Shown: piece by piece, positions 1-9,182 of the stretch
How the letters are laid out: every line of letters starts with the position of its first letter
Position numbering within the stretch: the first letter of the stretch is position 1
Translations under genes and position numbers: made by a program
Assembly (NCBI GenBank): GCA_902793335.1
Contig: CADBCZ010000021.1
Span: forward strand, 23,723 to 87,722
DNA length: 64,000 nucleotides
Source: an uncultured Lachnospiraceae bacterium
GTDB taxonomy: Bacteria; Bacillota; Clostridia; Lachnospirales; Lachnospiraceae
Direction: 5' to 3'
Notes under the pieces: generated by a model
What the model was told of the DNA's origin: nothing
Databases searched by the model: none
The model's input: only the letters and a program-made list of their open reading frames with translations

Positions 1-411
1 ATAATATGTTGATTCACATACTACAATTTCATCTGACGTCTTAGCAAATCCTCCTTCTATCATATGTATATTTCCCATATCACGCGCTTTTTCACTTGCA
101 TAGCCTATTATATAATTACCCTCTTCTGCGCCAATTTCTATTTCACCCATCTCTTCTATATATGCATCTAAAGAAGAAATATTTGATTCTTTAATGTCTA
201 AAGTATAAAGATCTCCATCATATAATATATTATCAAATTTGCCATAAATCTTCTCATCTTCACTTTTACAAAAATCCACAAATGTATTTGAAATAAAAAA
301 GACAACAAACGGTAGCGAGAATAATATCGAAAGACAAATCATTGACACATATAATCTTTTTGAATGAATAAAAATCTTAACTAACATTGATAATTTATAT
401 ATTTTTTTCAT
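1..411 (-). CDS. FtsX/MacB-type ABC permease, N-terminal part (runs off window)
   Basis: Only the first 137 codons lie in the window; the gene continues past the left edge. The ATG at 409-411 overlaps the last bases of the ATPase gene upstream, suggesting translational coupling. After a basic start (MKKIYKLS...HSKRLY) residues about 20-45 form one hydrophobic segment, followed by a polar extracytoplasmic stretch that ends with DEIVVCES. A first membrane helix followed by a large outside domain is the usual layout of MacB/FtsX-type permeases. Inferred role: membrane half of an exporter working with the ATPase at 395-1079, possibly for the small secreted peptide at 1144-1506. The part carrying the remaining helices is not visible. 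Confidence 0.6.
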   Translation of the reverse strand, partial: MKKIYKLSMLVKIFIHSKRLYVSMICLSILFSLPFVVFFISNTFVDFCKSEDEKIYGKFDNILYDGDLYTLDIKESNISSLDAYIEEMGEIEIGAEEGNYIIGYASEKARDMGNIHMIEGGFAKTSDEIVVCESTYY

Positions 412-1079
412 CTCTTATAATTTTACCATCCTCAATTTCAACAATTCTACTACATTGCTCTGCAATATTATGATCATGTGTAACAATAATATATGTTTGA
501 TTAAATTTTATATTTGATTTTTTCATAAAACTAATTATCTCTTCACTTCTTTTTTTATCCAAATTTCCAGTCGGTTCATCTGCCAAAACTATCGCAGGTT
601 TACCTATCAAGGCTCTTGCAATAGCAATTCGTTGCTGCTGTCCACCCGATAGATATCTAGGAGATGTATCTAATATATCTTGTATATCTAATAATCTTAT
701 TATTTCTTTTTCAAAATTATAATCAAAATTCCAACCATTCAAAGTATGAACTATTCTTATATTTTCTTTTACAGTAATCTCTTCTAGCAGATTGTATTTT
801 TGAAATACATATCCTATTTTCTTTGCTCTGAATTTAGTATATTCGTTTTCTTTAAGAGTTGAAACGTCTATTCCATCTATAAATATTTTTCCTGATGTAG
901 GTTTATCTATTCCTCCTATCATGTTAAGAAATGTAGTTTTCCCTGAACCGCTACTTCCAAGAATTGCAACAAACTCACCTTTATCTACAGATATGCTGAT
1001 ATTATTATTTGCTTGTATAATAGTTTTTCCCTGTTTATATTTTTTTTTTCAAATTTAATGTTTTTACTACTGATTCCAT
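395..1079 (-). pseudogene. ABC transporter ATPase, frameshifted in a 10-A run near its start
   Basis: Lipoprotein-export/MacB-type ATPase. The long open part (from 922 down) contains the Q-loop (GYVFQKYNLL), signature LSGGQQQR, Walker B (IVLADEPTGNLD) and the H-loop (VTHDH). The Walker A motif GSSGSGKTT lies just upstream in the same frame (about 930-960), and that frame stays open to the poly-T run. The natural start is the ATG at 1077-1079, giving MESVVKTLNLKKK, but this frame meets TAA directly after ten A residues (plus-strand T run 1040-1049). Removing one A restores KYKQGKTI and a full-length protein of about 228 residues. So this is a one-base insertion: a pseudogene, a slippage or phase-variable site, or a sequencing error. 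Its 3' end overlaps the permease start. Confidence 0.8.
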
Positions 1080-1143
1080 ATATCCCCTCATTATCAGTTT
1101 AATAGGGCATCATTTTTAATGATACCCTACTTTAATATGTTTA

Positions 1144-1506
1144 TTAGAAACTAAACGAGTACCAAGCCGTAGATTTATGTACCTGTTCACCATTCCTATA
1201 GAAATATCCATACGACTGCCCACTTTTACCTTTTAGTTTACTTGAATAACATGTCGTTGAAGCTCCAGATGAATTTGTCTGTTTTGCATAATGTACTTCA
1301 TTTTTATTAGTTAACTGCCATGTTATCAATGCACCTATTGAATCACTTCCAGTTTGAGATGTTTTTGCAAGGCATTTCTTTGCTGTATTATCATTTCCAT
1401 GAGCAAATGTTAATTTATTTGCTGCAGAAACAGGGGCCGAACAAAATGCCAACATAAAAACTATAGCCATAGCTTATATTATTCTTTTTGATAATAACTT
1501 TCTCAT
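1144..1506 (-). pseudogene. Small secreted peptide (bacteriocin-like), signal peptide interrupted by a stop codon
   Basis: Reading from the ATG at 1504-1506, which has an AAAGGAG ribosome site upstream, the frame gives MRKLLSKRII, then TAA (1474-1476), then AMAIVFMLAFCSAPVSA-AN. Together these make a textbook signal peptide with an AxA cleavage site, so the stop sits in the hydrophobic core and the downstream ATG at 1470 is an unlikely real start (no ribosome site). The mature part is about 88 residues, polar, with two cysteines, rich in K/S/T/G, ending YRNGEQVHKSTAWYSFSF. Position beside an ABC exporter and an AgrC-like kinase fragment suggests a bacteriocin or immunity-type peptide; the aromatic C-terminal end faintly recalls lactococcin 972-like proteins, but I cannot assign a family. 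Confidence 0.55.
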
Positions 1507-1576
1507 ATTCAAATATTACTCCTTTAAATCAAATTTAGTTTTACTACATTAGAATCCTCTAGTTGACAAGCTAGTA

Positions 1577-2080
1577 ATGGACAAGACACATCCACATAAC
1601 AATTGCGATATCAACTGCTTTCTTCTTGATGCAATTTTATACTTTTTCTTTCTCTTATATTTACGATTAACCTCCCTACTTTATTTTTTCTTTATTGTAA
1701 TCCTTAACTTTATTATTATTTATGAAGAAAAAATCGTATTTCAAAAAGAAAAAGAACTTAATACATCACAAATCAATTCTGTTCTTATGGAGAATATGAT
1801 TTCTGAGATAAGAAGAAATCAACATCAATATGATAATAGAATCAATTCGCTAATGTCTGTGTCGACTATGATTCTTTAAAAACCGAAATCTTAAAATGTT
1901 CAGAAACGGTAATTAACAATAGCACCGATTATGATGTGCTTAAACTCAATTTAATCTGTATCAGTGGTGCTAATGAAAGAATTCCTATTGGCAGAAAATT
2001 CAGGTATTACTTTAAATAATTTCTCTAGAAAGCAATCGGATTTCTATCATAAATGCAAACCCATCTGGATTACTGTGAAA
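1577..2080 (+). pseudogene. AgrC-like sensor histidine kinase, fragment
   Basis: The first open part (to 1879) has hydrophobic stretches (about residues 15-48) followed by the EIRRNQHQYDNRINSLMSV region, which is the dimerisation/phosphoacceptor helix of AgrC/ComD-type kinases with GHKL domains (typically ...IRxxxHDYxNHL...). It then hits a stop. A shifted frame continues with related-looking sequence (DYDSLKTEILKCSETV...) to about 2020 and ends without any recognisable ATP-binding N or G boxes. It is therefore a 5' and 3' truncated, frameshifted remnant. Together with the broken exporter and peptide genes on the opposite strand it marks a decayed quorum-sensing/bacteriocin locus. Confidence 0.5.
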
Positions 2081-2088
2081 TATTATTA

Positions 2089-2111
2089 GCCGGGATTTGT
2101 ATAATCCCAGC
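2089..2111 (-). terminator. Hairpin terminator of the 2.1-9.0 kb operon
   Basis: On the minus strand GCTGGGATT pairs with AATCCCGGC around a 5-base loop, seven bases after the stop of the last operon gene, and is followed by an AT-rich tail (TAATAATATTTC). Confidence 0.55.
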
Positions 2112-2117
2112 TATTCT

Positions 2118-3302
2118 TCACAACTTTATATGATACACATCCAACTCTTTCCTCACCTGATCACGCAGATCAGGATCTCTTTTAAGAAGCTCTTCTATAT
2201 CTTTAAGACCTGCCGTTCTCAGATTCTCATTATACGCTATCTGTTCTCTTAGCTTCTGTCTTCTGACATTAAGGGAATGCTTGACCTCGACCATCTCTCT
2301 CGGATCAATAAGGGCAGGTGTCTGTTTCACCCATATGTCAGGATCATTTACTCCATGAGAAAATAGTAGCTTCGACAACTTATCGGAGAATTCCCGAAGA
2401 TCACCGCTGCTCTTTTGGAATTTTCTAACCTCGTCCACCATTATCATATACTGGTCATACAGGTATTCTAGTTCACGCAGACTCTTGACATTATATTTGT
2501 TGTACAGATATTCAAGCGTAGATGTATTATTGATATACTTTATCTTAACCTTATTCATCAGGCTGATTGCCTTGTTTTCACGTTTTTCCGACATTTTATA
2601 TTCGTACGACATCTTCCTGTATGTGACAACCGAAAGCGCTGACATCACCATTACCACAAGAATGATAAGGAGAACCGGAATCATGAGATCCACCTGCATC
2701 AGAACACCAATTACAGCAAGGGCTACGACCAGAAGTGCAGAGGTACCGCCTAACACAACCAGAAACAACCTAAGCCTTGACTGTTGTTCCTCCAGACTCA
2801 TCTGATAAAACTCCTGCGAATTCTTTTCCGCTTCAAGATGCTTCATATCACGTTTGATTTTGGCATCCATATCTTCGAGATCCTTAAGCCGTCCAAATAT
2901 CTCATTCATATCTTTTTCCATGCGCTGTATCATTCGGAAATTAGCGTCACTTATCCTGTCATCTGAATGTAAGAATTCCTTAGTCTCCCTTTCCAGATAA
3001 GCAATCTTTTTGGCTATCTCCATGATCTCAAGTCGCGTATCCTTAGAAAGTGACTCTATCGTCTGGATATCCTTAAAATAAGAAGTGACCATATCATATT
3101 CCACCTTAAGTTCATCAACCTGATATGTGGCATCAATAATCTGGTCACATTTATACGCAACATCATCCTGATCGTCCTTGATACCGAGTGTCTCTTTCGC
3201 CTTCTGTTTTGCCAGATAGCTGTCAATACTCTCGTATTCGAACGATTCTTCTGTTATTTCAGTTTTTGTAAAGATATCTTTAACTGTATCAAAAAATCCC
3301 AT
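2118..3302 (-). CDS. Membrane-anchored coiled-coil protein, last gene of a four-gene operon
   Basis: 394 residues, no named family recognised. Residues about 60-175 are strongly charged and heptad-like (for example KKIAYLERETKEFLH, KRDMKHLEAEKN), predicting a coiled coil. Two adjacent hydrophobic segments follow (about 179-203 LFLVVLGGTSALLVVALAVI and 207-228 LMIPVLLIILVVMVMSAL), then a second long charged helical region. This predicts a helical hairpin in the membrane with both coiled-coil arms on the same, probably cytoplasmic, side. It begins 14 bases after the stop of the TPR gene and is followed by a hairpin terminator, so it closes the operon. Inferred role: membrane anchor or scaffold of a complex with the three upstream products. 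Confidence 0.85.
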   Translation of the reverse strand: MGFFDTVKDIFTKTEITEESFEYESIDSYLAKQKAKETLGIKDDQDDVAYKCDQIIDATYQVDELKVEYDMVTSYFKDIQTIESLSKDTRLEIMEIAKKIAYLERETKEFLHSDDRISDANFRMIQRMEKDMNEIFGRLKDLEDMDAKIKRDMKHLEAEKNSQEFYQMSLEEQQSRLRLFLVVLGGTSALLVVALAVIGVLMQVDLMIPVLLIILVVMVMSALSVVTYRKMSYEYKMSEKRENKAISLMNKVKIKYINNTSTLEYLYNKYNVKSLRELEYLYDQYMIMVDEVRKFQKSSGDLREFSDKLSKLLFSHGVNDPDIWVKQTPALIDPREMVEVKHSLNVRRQKLREQIAYNENLRTAGLKDIEELLKRDPDLRDQVRKELDVYHIKL

Positions 3303-3316
3303 AATTAACCTCTATA

Positions 3317-4150
3317 TTACTCCATCTGACTGCGGAATTCCGACTTCAAAGATTCTATGACAACATCTAATTGTTTGGAGAAATCTGTCAGATTATTCTT
3401 CTCATGATGAAATACCGCCTTCTCTAGTCTGTGATAGTCCATAGAGCCTGCAACATCCTGCTGGGCATCGGATATAGCATAATATATCTCCTCTACCATA
3501 TCTTTTGCATCATAGCTATCTGCCACTTTCTCAATTTCCTTCTTGTCCTTCATTGTTGCCAGTAACAGAAGATACTCTTTTAGAGACTTTCGATTTCCGG
3601 TAAGCTCATATGATTTCATATATGAATCAAGCGCAGGAGCAAGTTCAAAGTTATTAGCATAGGCTACTGCTCTATTGTGATAAATGGAAGCCTTAAGCTT
3701 GATATCATTCATATCCGGATTCTTTTCAAGTATCTCATCATAGATTGAAAGCGCTTTAATATACTTGTGGTATCTTAAGAAACCATCTGCCTGAAGCTTT
3801 CTGGTCCTCTCGTAGGGAAGAGTCTTCATACGTTCACGAAGTAATATGAATTCCTTAACCTCATCAATCGAATAATACTCTCTGTAGGTCAGGATTGCTG
3901 TGAGGATGTCTGTAAGATCAGTTCCTGTTTTTTCTCTTATCTGAACAAGCTTATCAGCAAGATCTGCAAGCCCTAACTCATTTCTGATCCACTGTATAAA
4001 CGGAGTTCCTACATGTTCTTCCGACACCAATGCTATATTATTGTATATGTAATAACAAAGCTCCTCATAGGAAAATACCTCTATCTTAGTATTTGGAAAA
4101 ATATATGAAGTTTTTGCAGGCTGTGTCGTACACAGTATCACTCTTGCCAT
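3317..4150 (-). CDS. TPR-containing operon protein
   Basis: 277 residues. The N-terminal about 110 residues (MARVILCTTQPAKTSYIF...) form a compact domain I do not recognise, ending in a charged helix (VKEFILLRERMKTLPYERTRK). Residues about 118-200 look like two to three tetratricopeptide helices (GFLRYHKYIKALSIYDEIL; IYHNRAVAYANNFELAPALD). The C-terminus is helical and acidic. No signal peptide or membrane segment, so a cytoplasmic adaptor is inferred. The start overlaps the end of the Hsp70-like gene by 13 bases, implying coupled translation and probably fixed stoichiometry. Confidence 0.85.
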   Translation of the reverse strand: MARVILCTTQPAKTSYIFPNTKIEVFSYEELCYYIYNNIALVSEEHVGTPFIQWIRNELGLADLADKLVQIREKTGTDLTDILTAILTYREYYSIDEVKEFILLRERMKTLPYERTRKLQADGFLRYHKYIKALSIYDEILEKNPDMNDIKLKASIYHNRAVAYANNFELAPALDSYMKSYELTGNRKSLKEYLLLLATMKDKKEIEKVADSYDAKDMVEEIYYAISDAQQDVAGSMDYHRLEKAVFHHEKNNLTDFSKQLDVVIESLKSEFRSQME

Positions 4151-5394
4151 GATATCTCTCTCCTATATATCTTGTTAGTCGTAGGATATATACTTCCAAA
4201 TCCAACATCCCTGATGATTATGGCTCCATTTTTCTCATCATACAATTCGACTTCTAATGACAACTTGGTAGTCTTAGGTGGTCTCTTGGGCAGTCCATGA
4301 ATTTCAATAATATCCTTCTCCGTATCTTTCGTAATCCTGTCCCGATACATTATCTGAAGACGGTTGGTATCATCTAAGAATAACTCAACGCTTCCTTTCA
4401 TGTTATACCATTCACGCCCACCCGATACGATAGGATAAAAGCTGTTACGCCCTTCAGGATCTCCTAACAGCACACCTATATCATAAGTTATAAACTCATT
4501 TGAACGGAACACTACATCCTTATCATGTTCGTAAGCTCCGAGTCTTGCATGATAACATGCACCCTTCGTATACAGATTCTGACCCATAAAAACGCGTCTT
4601 CCGGAACACAATACATTCTTAGACTTCTCTATCCATTTATCATGAAATCCAGATCCGGTAAGATATACGGTTGATATATACTTATCCCTCATCTTAAGCT
4701 TTGCTATCTCTGCAAAGTCCGAATCTAATTTTTCAACATCTTCAAAAAGCATTGAATATGATATCTCAGGTATCTTTTCAACATTTAAGTTATATATTGC
4801 CGTCTTACCCTGATTCTTTTTATCAATACGATAATAATTCATACCTTCATTGCTGTATGTAAACATCGAAATGCTGTTGTTCTTAAGTTCCTCTTCCTGT
4901 CTCATGACATACTGGAAGAAAGCATTCTCATGGCTCATGATGTAGAAATCATCTTGGCCTAGCGATAACTCTTTTGAAAGCTTTCGCAACACATCAAAGA
5001 CATGGGGTTCATATTTTTCTACCGTTATGCTTACCTTCTTAAGAACCGCATCTTCAAATCTTTTCATAAATTCCTCTATCTGTTCCTTGAGAAGAATCAT
5101 AAGAAGTTCATCATAAGTATATGTATTACCGTTAATGACGAGATTATTGTTCAAACCGATATTTCCCATCACGTCTTCGATAATCTTACCGTTTTTGTTG
5201 AAGCGCACACCGCTAACATTATTACCTACATACCATTTATTCTCATCTGTACAGTAGAACATAACATTAGGTAGCTGATAGGTTTCCGTATTATTCAATT
5301 GATAGATTGATTCCGGCTCATTTCTATCCTCGCGGAAATAACTCATCTGCAGGTTTTTTCTGCAAAGATCAATGCCTAAATATATCTCTTTCAT
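4138..5394 (-). CDS. Hsp70/actin-fold-like protein (resembles DUF5716)
   Basis: 418 residues. The N-terminus MKEIYLGIDLCRKNLQMSYF has the phosphate-1 strand pattern of actin-fold ATPases (hydrophobic-GID-L), though the usual G-T-T/S after it is replaced by C-R-K. Further on, STVYLTGSGF (about residues 245-254) and GQNLYTKGACYHA resemble the adenosine motif and following helix of Hsp70-type proteins. The canonical phosphate-2 DLGGGTxD is not visible; MFTYSNEGMNYYRID sits where it might be. So the fold is likely Hsp70-like but divergent, and ATPase activity is uncertain. From memory the Lachnospiraceae family DUF5716 has this appearance; that is recall, not a search. It overlaps the upstream gene by ATGA and the downstream TPR gene by 13 bases. 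Confidence 0.8.
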   Translation of the reverse strand: MKEIYLGIDLCRKNLQMSYFREDRNEPESIYQLNNTETYQLPNVMFYCTDENKWYVGNNVSGVRFNKNGKIIEDVMGNIGLNNNLVINGNTYTYDELLMILLKEQIEEFMKRFEDAVLKKVSITVEKYEPHVFDVLRKLSKELSLGQDDFYIMSHENAFFQYVMRQEEELKNNSISMFTYSNEGMNYYRIDKKNQGKTAIYNLNVEKIPEISYSMLFEDVEKLDSDFAEIAKLKMRDKYISTVYLTGSGFHDKWIEKSKNVLCSGRRVFMGQNLYTKGACYHARLGAYEHDKDVVFRSNEFITYDIGVLLGDPEGRNSFYPIVSGGREWYNMKGSVELFLDDTNRLQIMYRDRITKDTEKDIIEIHGLPKRPPKTTKLSLEVELYDEKNGAIIIRDVGFGSIYPTTNKIYRREISWQE

Positions 5395-8300
5395 AATATC
5401 TCCAAGTTCTCCTCCATTACGGTTGCCAATTTGAGGTATTTGTCAATCTTGTCAATAAGCGCCTGATTCTTAGATGCCTCCTGATCTAAGAGCATCGAAT
5501 TGATCATTTCAAACCTGTTCTCATACTCTTCAGTTTCTCCTTTGGCCTTCATTGCCTGTGACTCGTACACTCTGGTGTATTTGACATTTTCCTCCGGCAT
5601 CTTATAAAGAAGATTTTCCCCATGGAACAGAACGAACTCCTTCATGTAATATCCCGGAATCACTTCCATCATACGGGCTTTTTTATTGATTTCCAGTTTC
5701 AGTGCGCCTGTCTGTATATTATAATTAAATGATATCTGACGTCCTGCCTTATCTCTTGTCACAACATAGGTCAGCAGGAAAAGATCCTTAGGCAACTTCA
5801 TATATTTCTTGAAGTGTCTGAAGAATGGGAACAGGATTCCCTTCTTCTCAAAATACTCAACCTCGGATTTGATCCACAAAACTTCCTGACTGTCTAACTT
5901 GGTCTTTCTGCTCATATATCTAAGGATTGCCGCACGACACATGTCATCATTCCATTCTTCAACTCTTATCTGCTCTCTGAGCATATCGAAAAACTCTTCC
6001 GGCATCATCTTATCTTCTATTATATACGCAAAAGATGCACGTTTAAAGAATGCCTTAATTACCATTCCGCGTTTCTTCTTTCGCAAGTAGGACTCAAAAA
6101 CAGATAATACCTGATCGTCCCACTGCTCTGTATAAAGCGACAGACAAATAATATTCTCTTCGTAATTTTCAAGCTTTTTAACTCTTCCGATAGCACGTTT
6201 CCAGAGCTTTAACATATCGGAAAGACCACTTTGATAATACTCCACCAGGTACTCAAGCACAGGTATAGTGTCAAGACCGCCTTTGTAGATAAATGCTGCC
6301 ATAGATAAGAGTGTATCTTCCCTTGCATATTGAGAAAACTCACACAAAGCCTCCACAAGTCTGATAATATTTTCATTTGTTACATTCTTATATCCAAAGA
6401 GTTTAATTGCAGCATACGCCTTGTCATACAATCCGCATAGTATAAGTCCATTGATGTATTCGGCACCATTTACAGCTGTCACATACTCAACTTCAACACG
6501 ATCGAGATAACTTCTTAAAACATCCACATCATGATGTTCATTGTAGTATCTGACGATTCCCCATATAGCCTGCTGTCTGGTAAATGAACTAATCTCCCTG
6601 AAACTTAAGATATCTCTTGCTATATTAACCTCTCTGGCATCCTTGGCATCATATGCAGAAAATTCATCATATCGGTACAAAACATAGCGATAATCATCTG
6701 ACGCATACTGTGAAAGAATATCCATGTACAATTCTTCATCGACAAGTTTTTGCAATTTATAAGGTATAGTGCTTATATATCTGTTACCGTTTCTGTCCAC
6801 TAAGGTTATAACAGCTGATTCCGTTATCATATCCACATACGCTATATGATTGGTCACAGGAACTATCTCCGGTTTTGAAAGTTCTCTGTGTGTAACTATC
6901 ACGGCAATGATATCCTCTGACGCAACCGTCAGCTTTCTCTTAAATATCACGTTGGTAAGCTTTGCGGCATAGTTAGCATTTACCGACTGGGGACGCAGAA
7001 ACTCCTCATATAAAACTGAGAGATCATCACTCATAGCACCCTTGACAATCTGTCCCTCCATAAATGCAAGCATATTAGGGAGGTAGTCCTCATACTGTGA
7101 CAGATACTGTCTTTTATTGGTAACCACATTGGCATAGAGATATGCATATTCGCTGTCGGTCAAAAAACTCTTATAATTAAAATATCTAAGCACCGAATCC
7201 GGTATCAGATCATATCTGCTCTTATCGATACTTCTGAGATAGTTTTCCTGAATACCAACCAGCTTATATCCGCATTTAATTCCCTCAAGATAATACTTGT
7301 TATAACGTGTTTCCAGCTTTCCTCCACGTATCAACATCGTGCATATGATTCGAATAATCTCAGGCTTATGCCACAACTCATATATATCAACCACCAAACG
7401 GAATATACGAGTTGAGAATGACTTCTCTTTTTCTGCTAATCGTAAGAATTCCTCTATAACTTCCTTACTGAGGTAATTATTTTTAAGACCAAATGTCAAC
7501 GCAGCCAACTCCACTGAATCAAGCTTTCTAAGCAAAAGCGGCTCCTGATTAAACAGATCACATACCTCTATAGCAAGCACAGGACTCTCATATCCGCCAA
7601 GATATAACCCCTCTATCTGTGAAAACAGCCACTGCTTGTCCTTCTGATATCTCTCATCAAGATTTAAAAGCAACCAGAAGAAAAATACTTTTTCTTCATG
7701 TACCGTCAAAGCATTCTCTATCTCTTCACAGGCGCCGACTATCTGTCTGACATCCTTAGACAGCAGTGCTTTCAAATACATATAATAGCAGCGTTCCGGA
7801 TATCCGGAAAAGGAATTGAACTCATCCGCCTCCATACGTCTGATTTCCTGTTTTACAAGATCCTCCTGACCGGCAAGTATGCTCATGTGCAGAAGTCCGA
7901 GTCTGTACATACCGTTATTCTTCTCTATACCAATCAGATTATGAAGTGTATGTCTCGAATTCTCGATAAAATTCTCCAATGACACCAAACCGATACGATA
8001 ATCAAGATAATTATGCACTAATGCTGACTTCTCTGTATTTTTTACCTTTCTGTCATCATTTTTTCCGGAAGGTATCTTTGTTCCATCTTCTTTTGCCTTC
8101 ACAGAAACTGACACTTTAATTTTCTGATATGTATTTTCCAGAACTATATAGCCGTAGGAGTCTTTGTCCTCACTGAGATATTCCGGATCTATCGTATAAT
8201 GAATCACTCCGCGATCATCCGTAAAGTCCATGCTGTAGACTTCCTTTTCGTGGACGATTAGGAACTTGGAATCCGAGTATACCTTCATCTTGCAATATCC

Positions 8301-8975
8301 CCAGGTATTCTTTCTGAGAATGAGCTCATGCTCCTCTCTCATCTTTGGGAAATTGAAATGATAGCGGTCATGCTCCACCTGAAACGAAAGTGTTCTCTTT
8401 TTGTGTGTATATACAAGAAATTCCTCCAAAGTCTGATTCTTTATAGATTCATCATTAGCGCTCACATCGCATAGACTTTTGTATGATTCTATATATTCAG
8501 GATTTCCATCGAGCAAGGTTTTTGAAAATTCATCCGAAAAGAATATATCAAGAGCCTTGTCCCAATCACTTTCGGCAAGCTCCGAGAACTTCATCATATC
8601 CTCAATAGCAACCTTATCCAAATCAATAAACGGCGCTACTATCTCTATACTATATGGAATAGTCATCTCCATTCCATTACCGATAACATGAATATTGCCG
8701 TCGTATACACTACCGCGAAGCTTATTCTCTCCGCTGAAGGTATAGGATATCTCTCCGCTCTCGCCTATTACACTATGATCGTTAAGATGGAGAATGCAGG
8801 CATCGTCATACACCATCATTTTCATTGGAATACCGTTACCTGATAATACAGAAATAGAGCCGGAGCAAATGCTTCCAGCCTCTACCTTGAGCTGAAGATA
8901 TGTCTTGGAAAATTTCACGTCAGGATATTCAACATAGAAATCTCCCTTTGCGTATTGTTCTACTTTGCTTTTCAT
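5391..8975 (-). CDS. Giant helical-repeat protein with N-terminal beta domains (resembles DUF5717), first operon gene
   Basis: 1194 residues from the ATG at 8973-8975, chosen because GAGG lies seven bases upstream; a further start at 9008 has no ribosome site. Residues about 10-125 and 215-310 are beta-rich and polar (SGSISVLSGNGIPMKMMVYD; LIVHEKEVYSMDFTDDRGVI), suggesting repeated immunoglobulin-like or carbohydrate-type modules. The rest is almost wholly helical, with Y/L/E-rich segments that look like degenerate TPR or HEAT-type solenoid repeats. No signal peptide or membrane helix is seen, so it is cytoplasmic. From memory it matches the Lachnospiraceae DUF5717 type. It is first in the operon and overlaps the Hsp70-like gene by ATGA. 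Function unknown; a scaffold or client-binding partner of the Hsp70-like protein is inferred. Confidence 0.82.
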   Translation of the reverse strand: MKSKVEQYAKGDFYVEYPDVKFSKTYLQLKVEAGSICSGSISVLSGNGIPMKMMVYDDACILHLNDHSVIGESGEISYTFSGENKLRGSVYDGNIHVIGNGMEMTIPYSIEIVAPFIDLDKVAIEDMMKFSELAESDWDKALDIFFSDEFSKTLLDGNPEYIESYKSLCDVSANDESIKNQTLEEFLVYTHKKRTLSFQVEHDRYHFNFPKMREEHELILRKNTWGYCKMKVYSDSKFLIVHEKEVYSMDFTDDRGVIHYTIDPEYLSEDKDSYGYIVLENTYQKIKVSVSVKAKEDGTKIPSGKNDDRKVKNTEKSALVHNYLDYRIGLVSLENFIENSRHTLHNLIGIEKNNGMYRLGLLHMSILAGQEDLVKQEIRRMEADEFNSFSGYPERCYYMYLKALLSKDVRQIVGACEEIENALTVHEEKVFFFWLLLNLDERYQKDKQWLFSQIEGLYLGGYESPVLAIEVCDLFNQEPLLLRKLDSVELAALTFGLKNNYLSKEVIEEFLRLAEKEKSFSTRIFRLVVDIYELWHKPEIIRIICTMLIRGGKLETRYNKYYLEGIKCGYKLVGIQENYLRSIDKSRYDLIPDSVLRYFNYKSFLTDSEYAYLYANVVTNKRQYLSQYEDYLPNMLAFMEGQIVKGAMSDDLSVLYEEFLRPQSVNANYAAKLTNVIFKRKLTVASEDIIAVIVTHRELSKPEIVPVTNHIAYVDMITESAVITLVDRNGNRYISTIPYKLQKLVDEELYMDILSQYASDDYRYVLYRYDEFSAYDAKDAREVNIARDILSFREISSFTRQQAIWGIVRYYNEHHDVDVLRSYLDRVEVEYVTAVNGAEYINGLILCGLYDKAYAAIKLFGYKNVTNENIIRLVEALCEFSQYAREDTLLSMAAFIYKGGLDTIPVLEYLVEYYQSGLSDMLKLWKRAIGRVKKLENYEENIICLSLYTEQWDDQVLSVFESYLRKKKRGMVIKAFFKRASFAYIIEDKMMPEEFFDMLREQIRVEEWNDDMCRAAILRYMSRKTKLDSQEVLWIKSEVEYFEKKGILFPFFRHFKKYMKLPKDLFLLTYVVTRDKAGRQISFNYNIQTGALKLEINKKARMMEVIPGYYMKEFVLFHGENLLYKMPEENVKYTRVYESQAMKAKGETEEYENRFEMINSMLLDQEASKNQALIDKIDKYLKLATVMEENLEIL

Positions 8976-9182
8976 ATATTGCCTCACATAATAGCGGCAC
9001 CCCCACAAACACCGGATGCCGGGTTATTAATAATACTTCTTGCAGTTTATATATAATGAATGCTATAATCAAATGAATGTTTATAACAAATACTGATATT
9101 AATCAGCTAATTATACCAAAAATCAACTCAAACATCAAGAAACACAATCATCAAAATATATTCAGAAAGAAGGTATACTAAT

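Noticed and set aside
1144-1506. Assignment of the secreted peptide as lactococcin 972
   Set aside because: Only a general resemblance (secreted, aromatic C-terminus, nearby ABC exporter); the family's conserved spacing is not visible.
2485-2966. Plus-strand open frames opposite the coiled-coil operon gene
   Set aside because: They lie wholly antisense to a well-supported gene, lack ribosome sites and have the amino-acid bias of a reverse complement.
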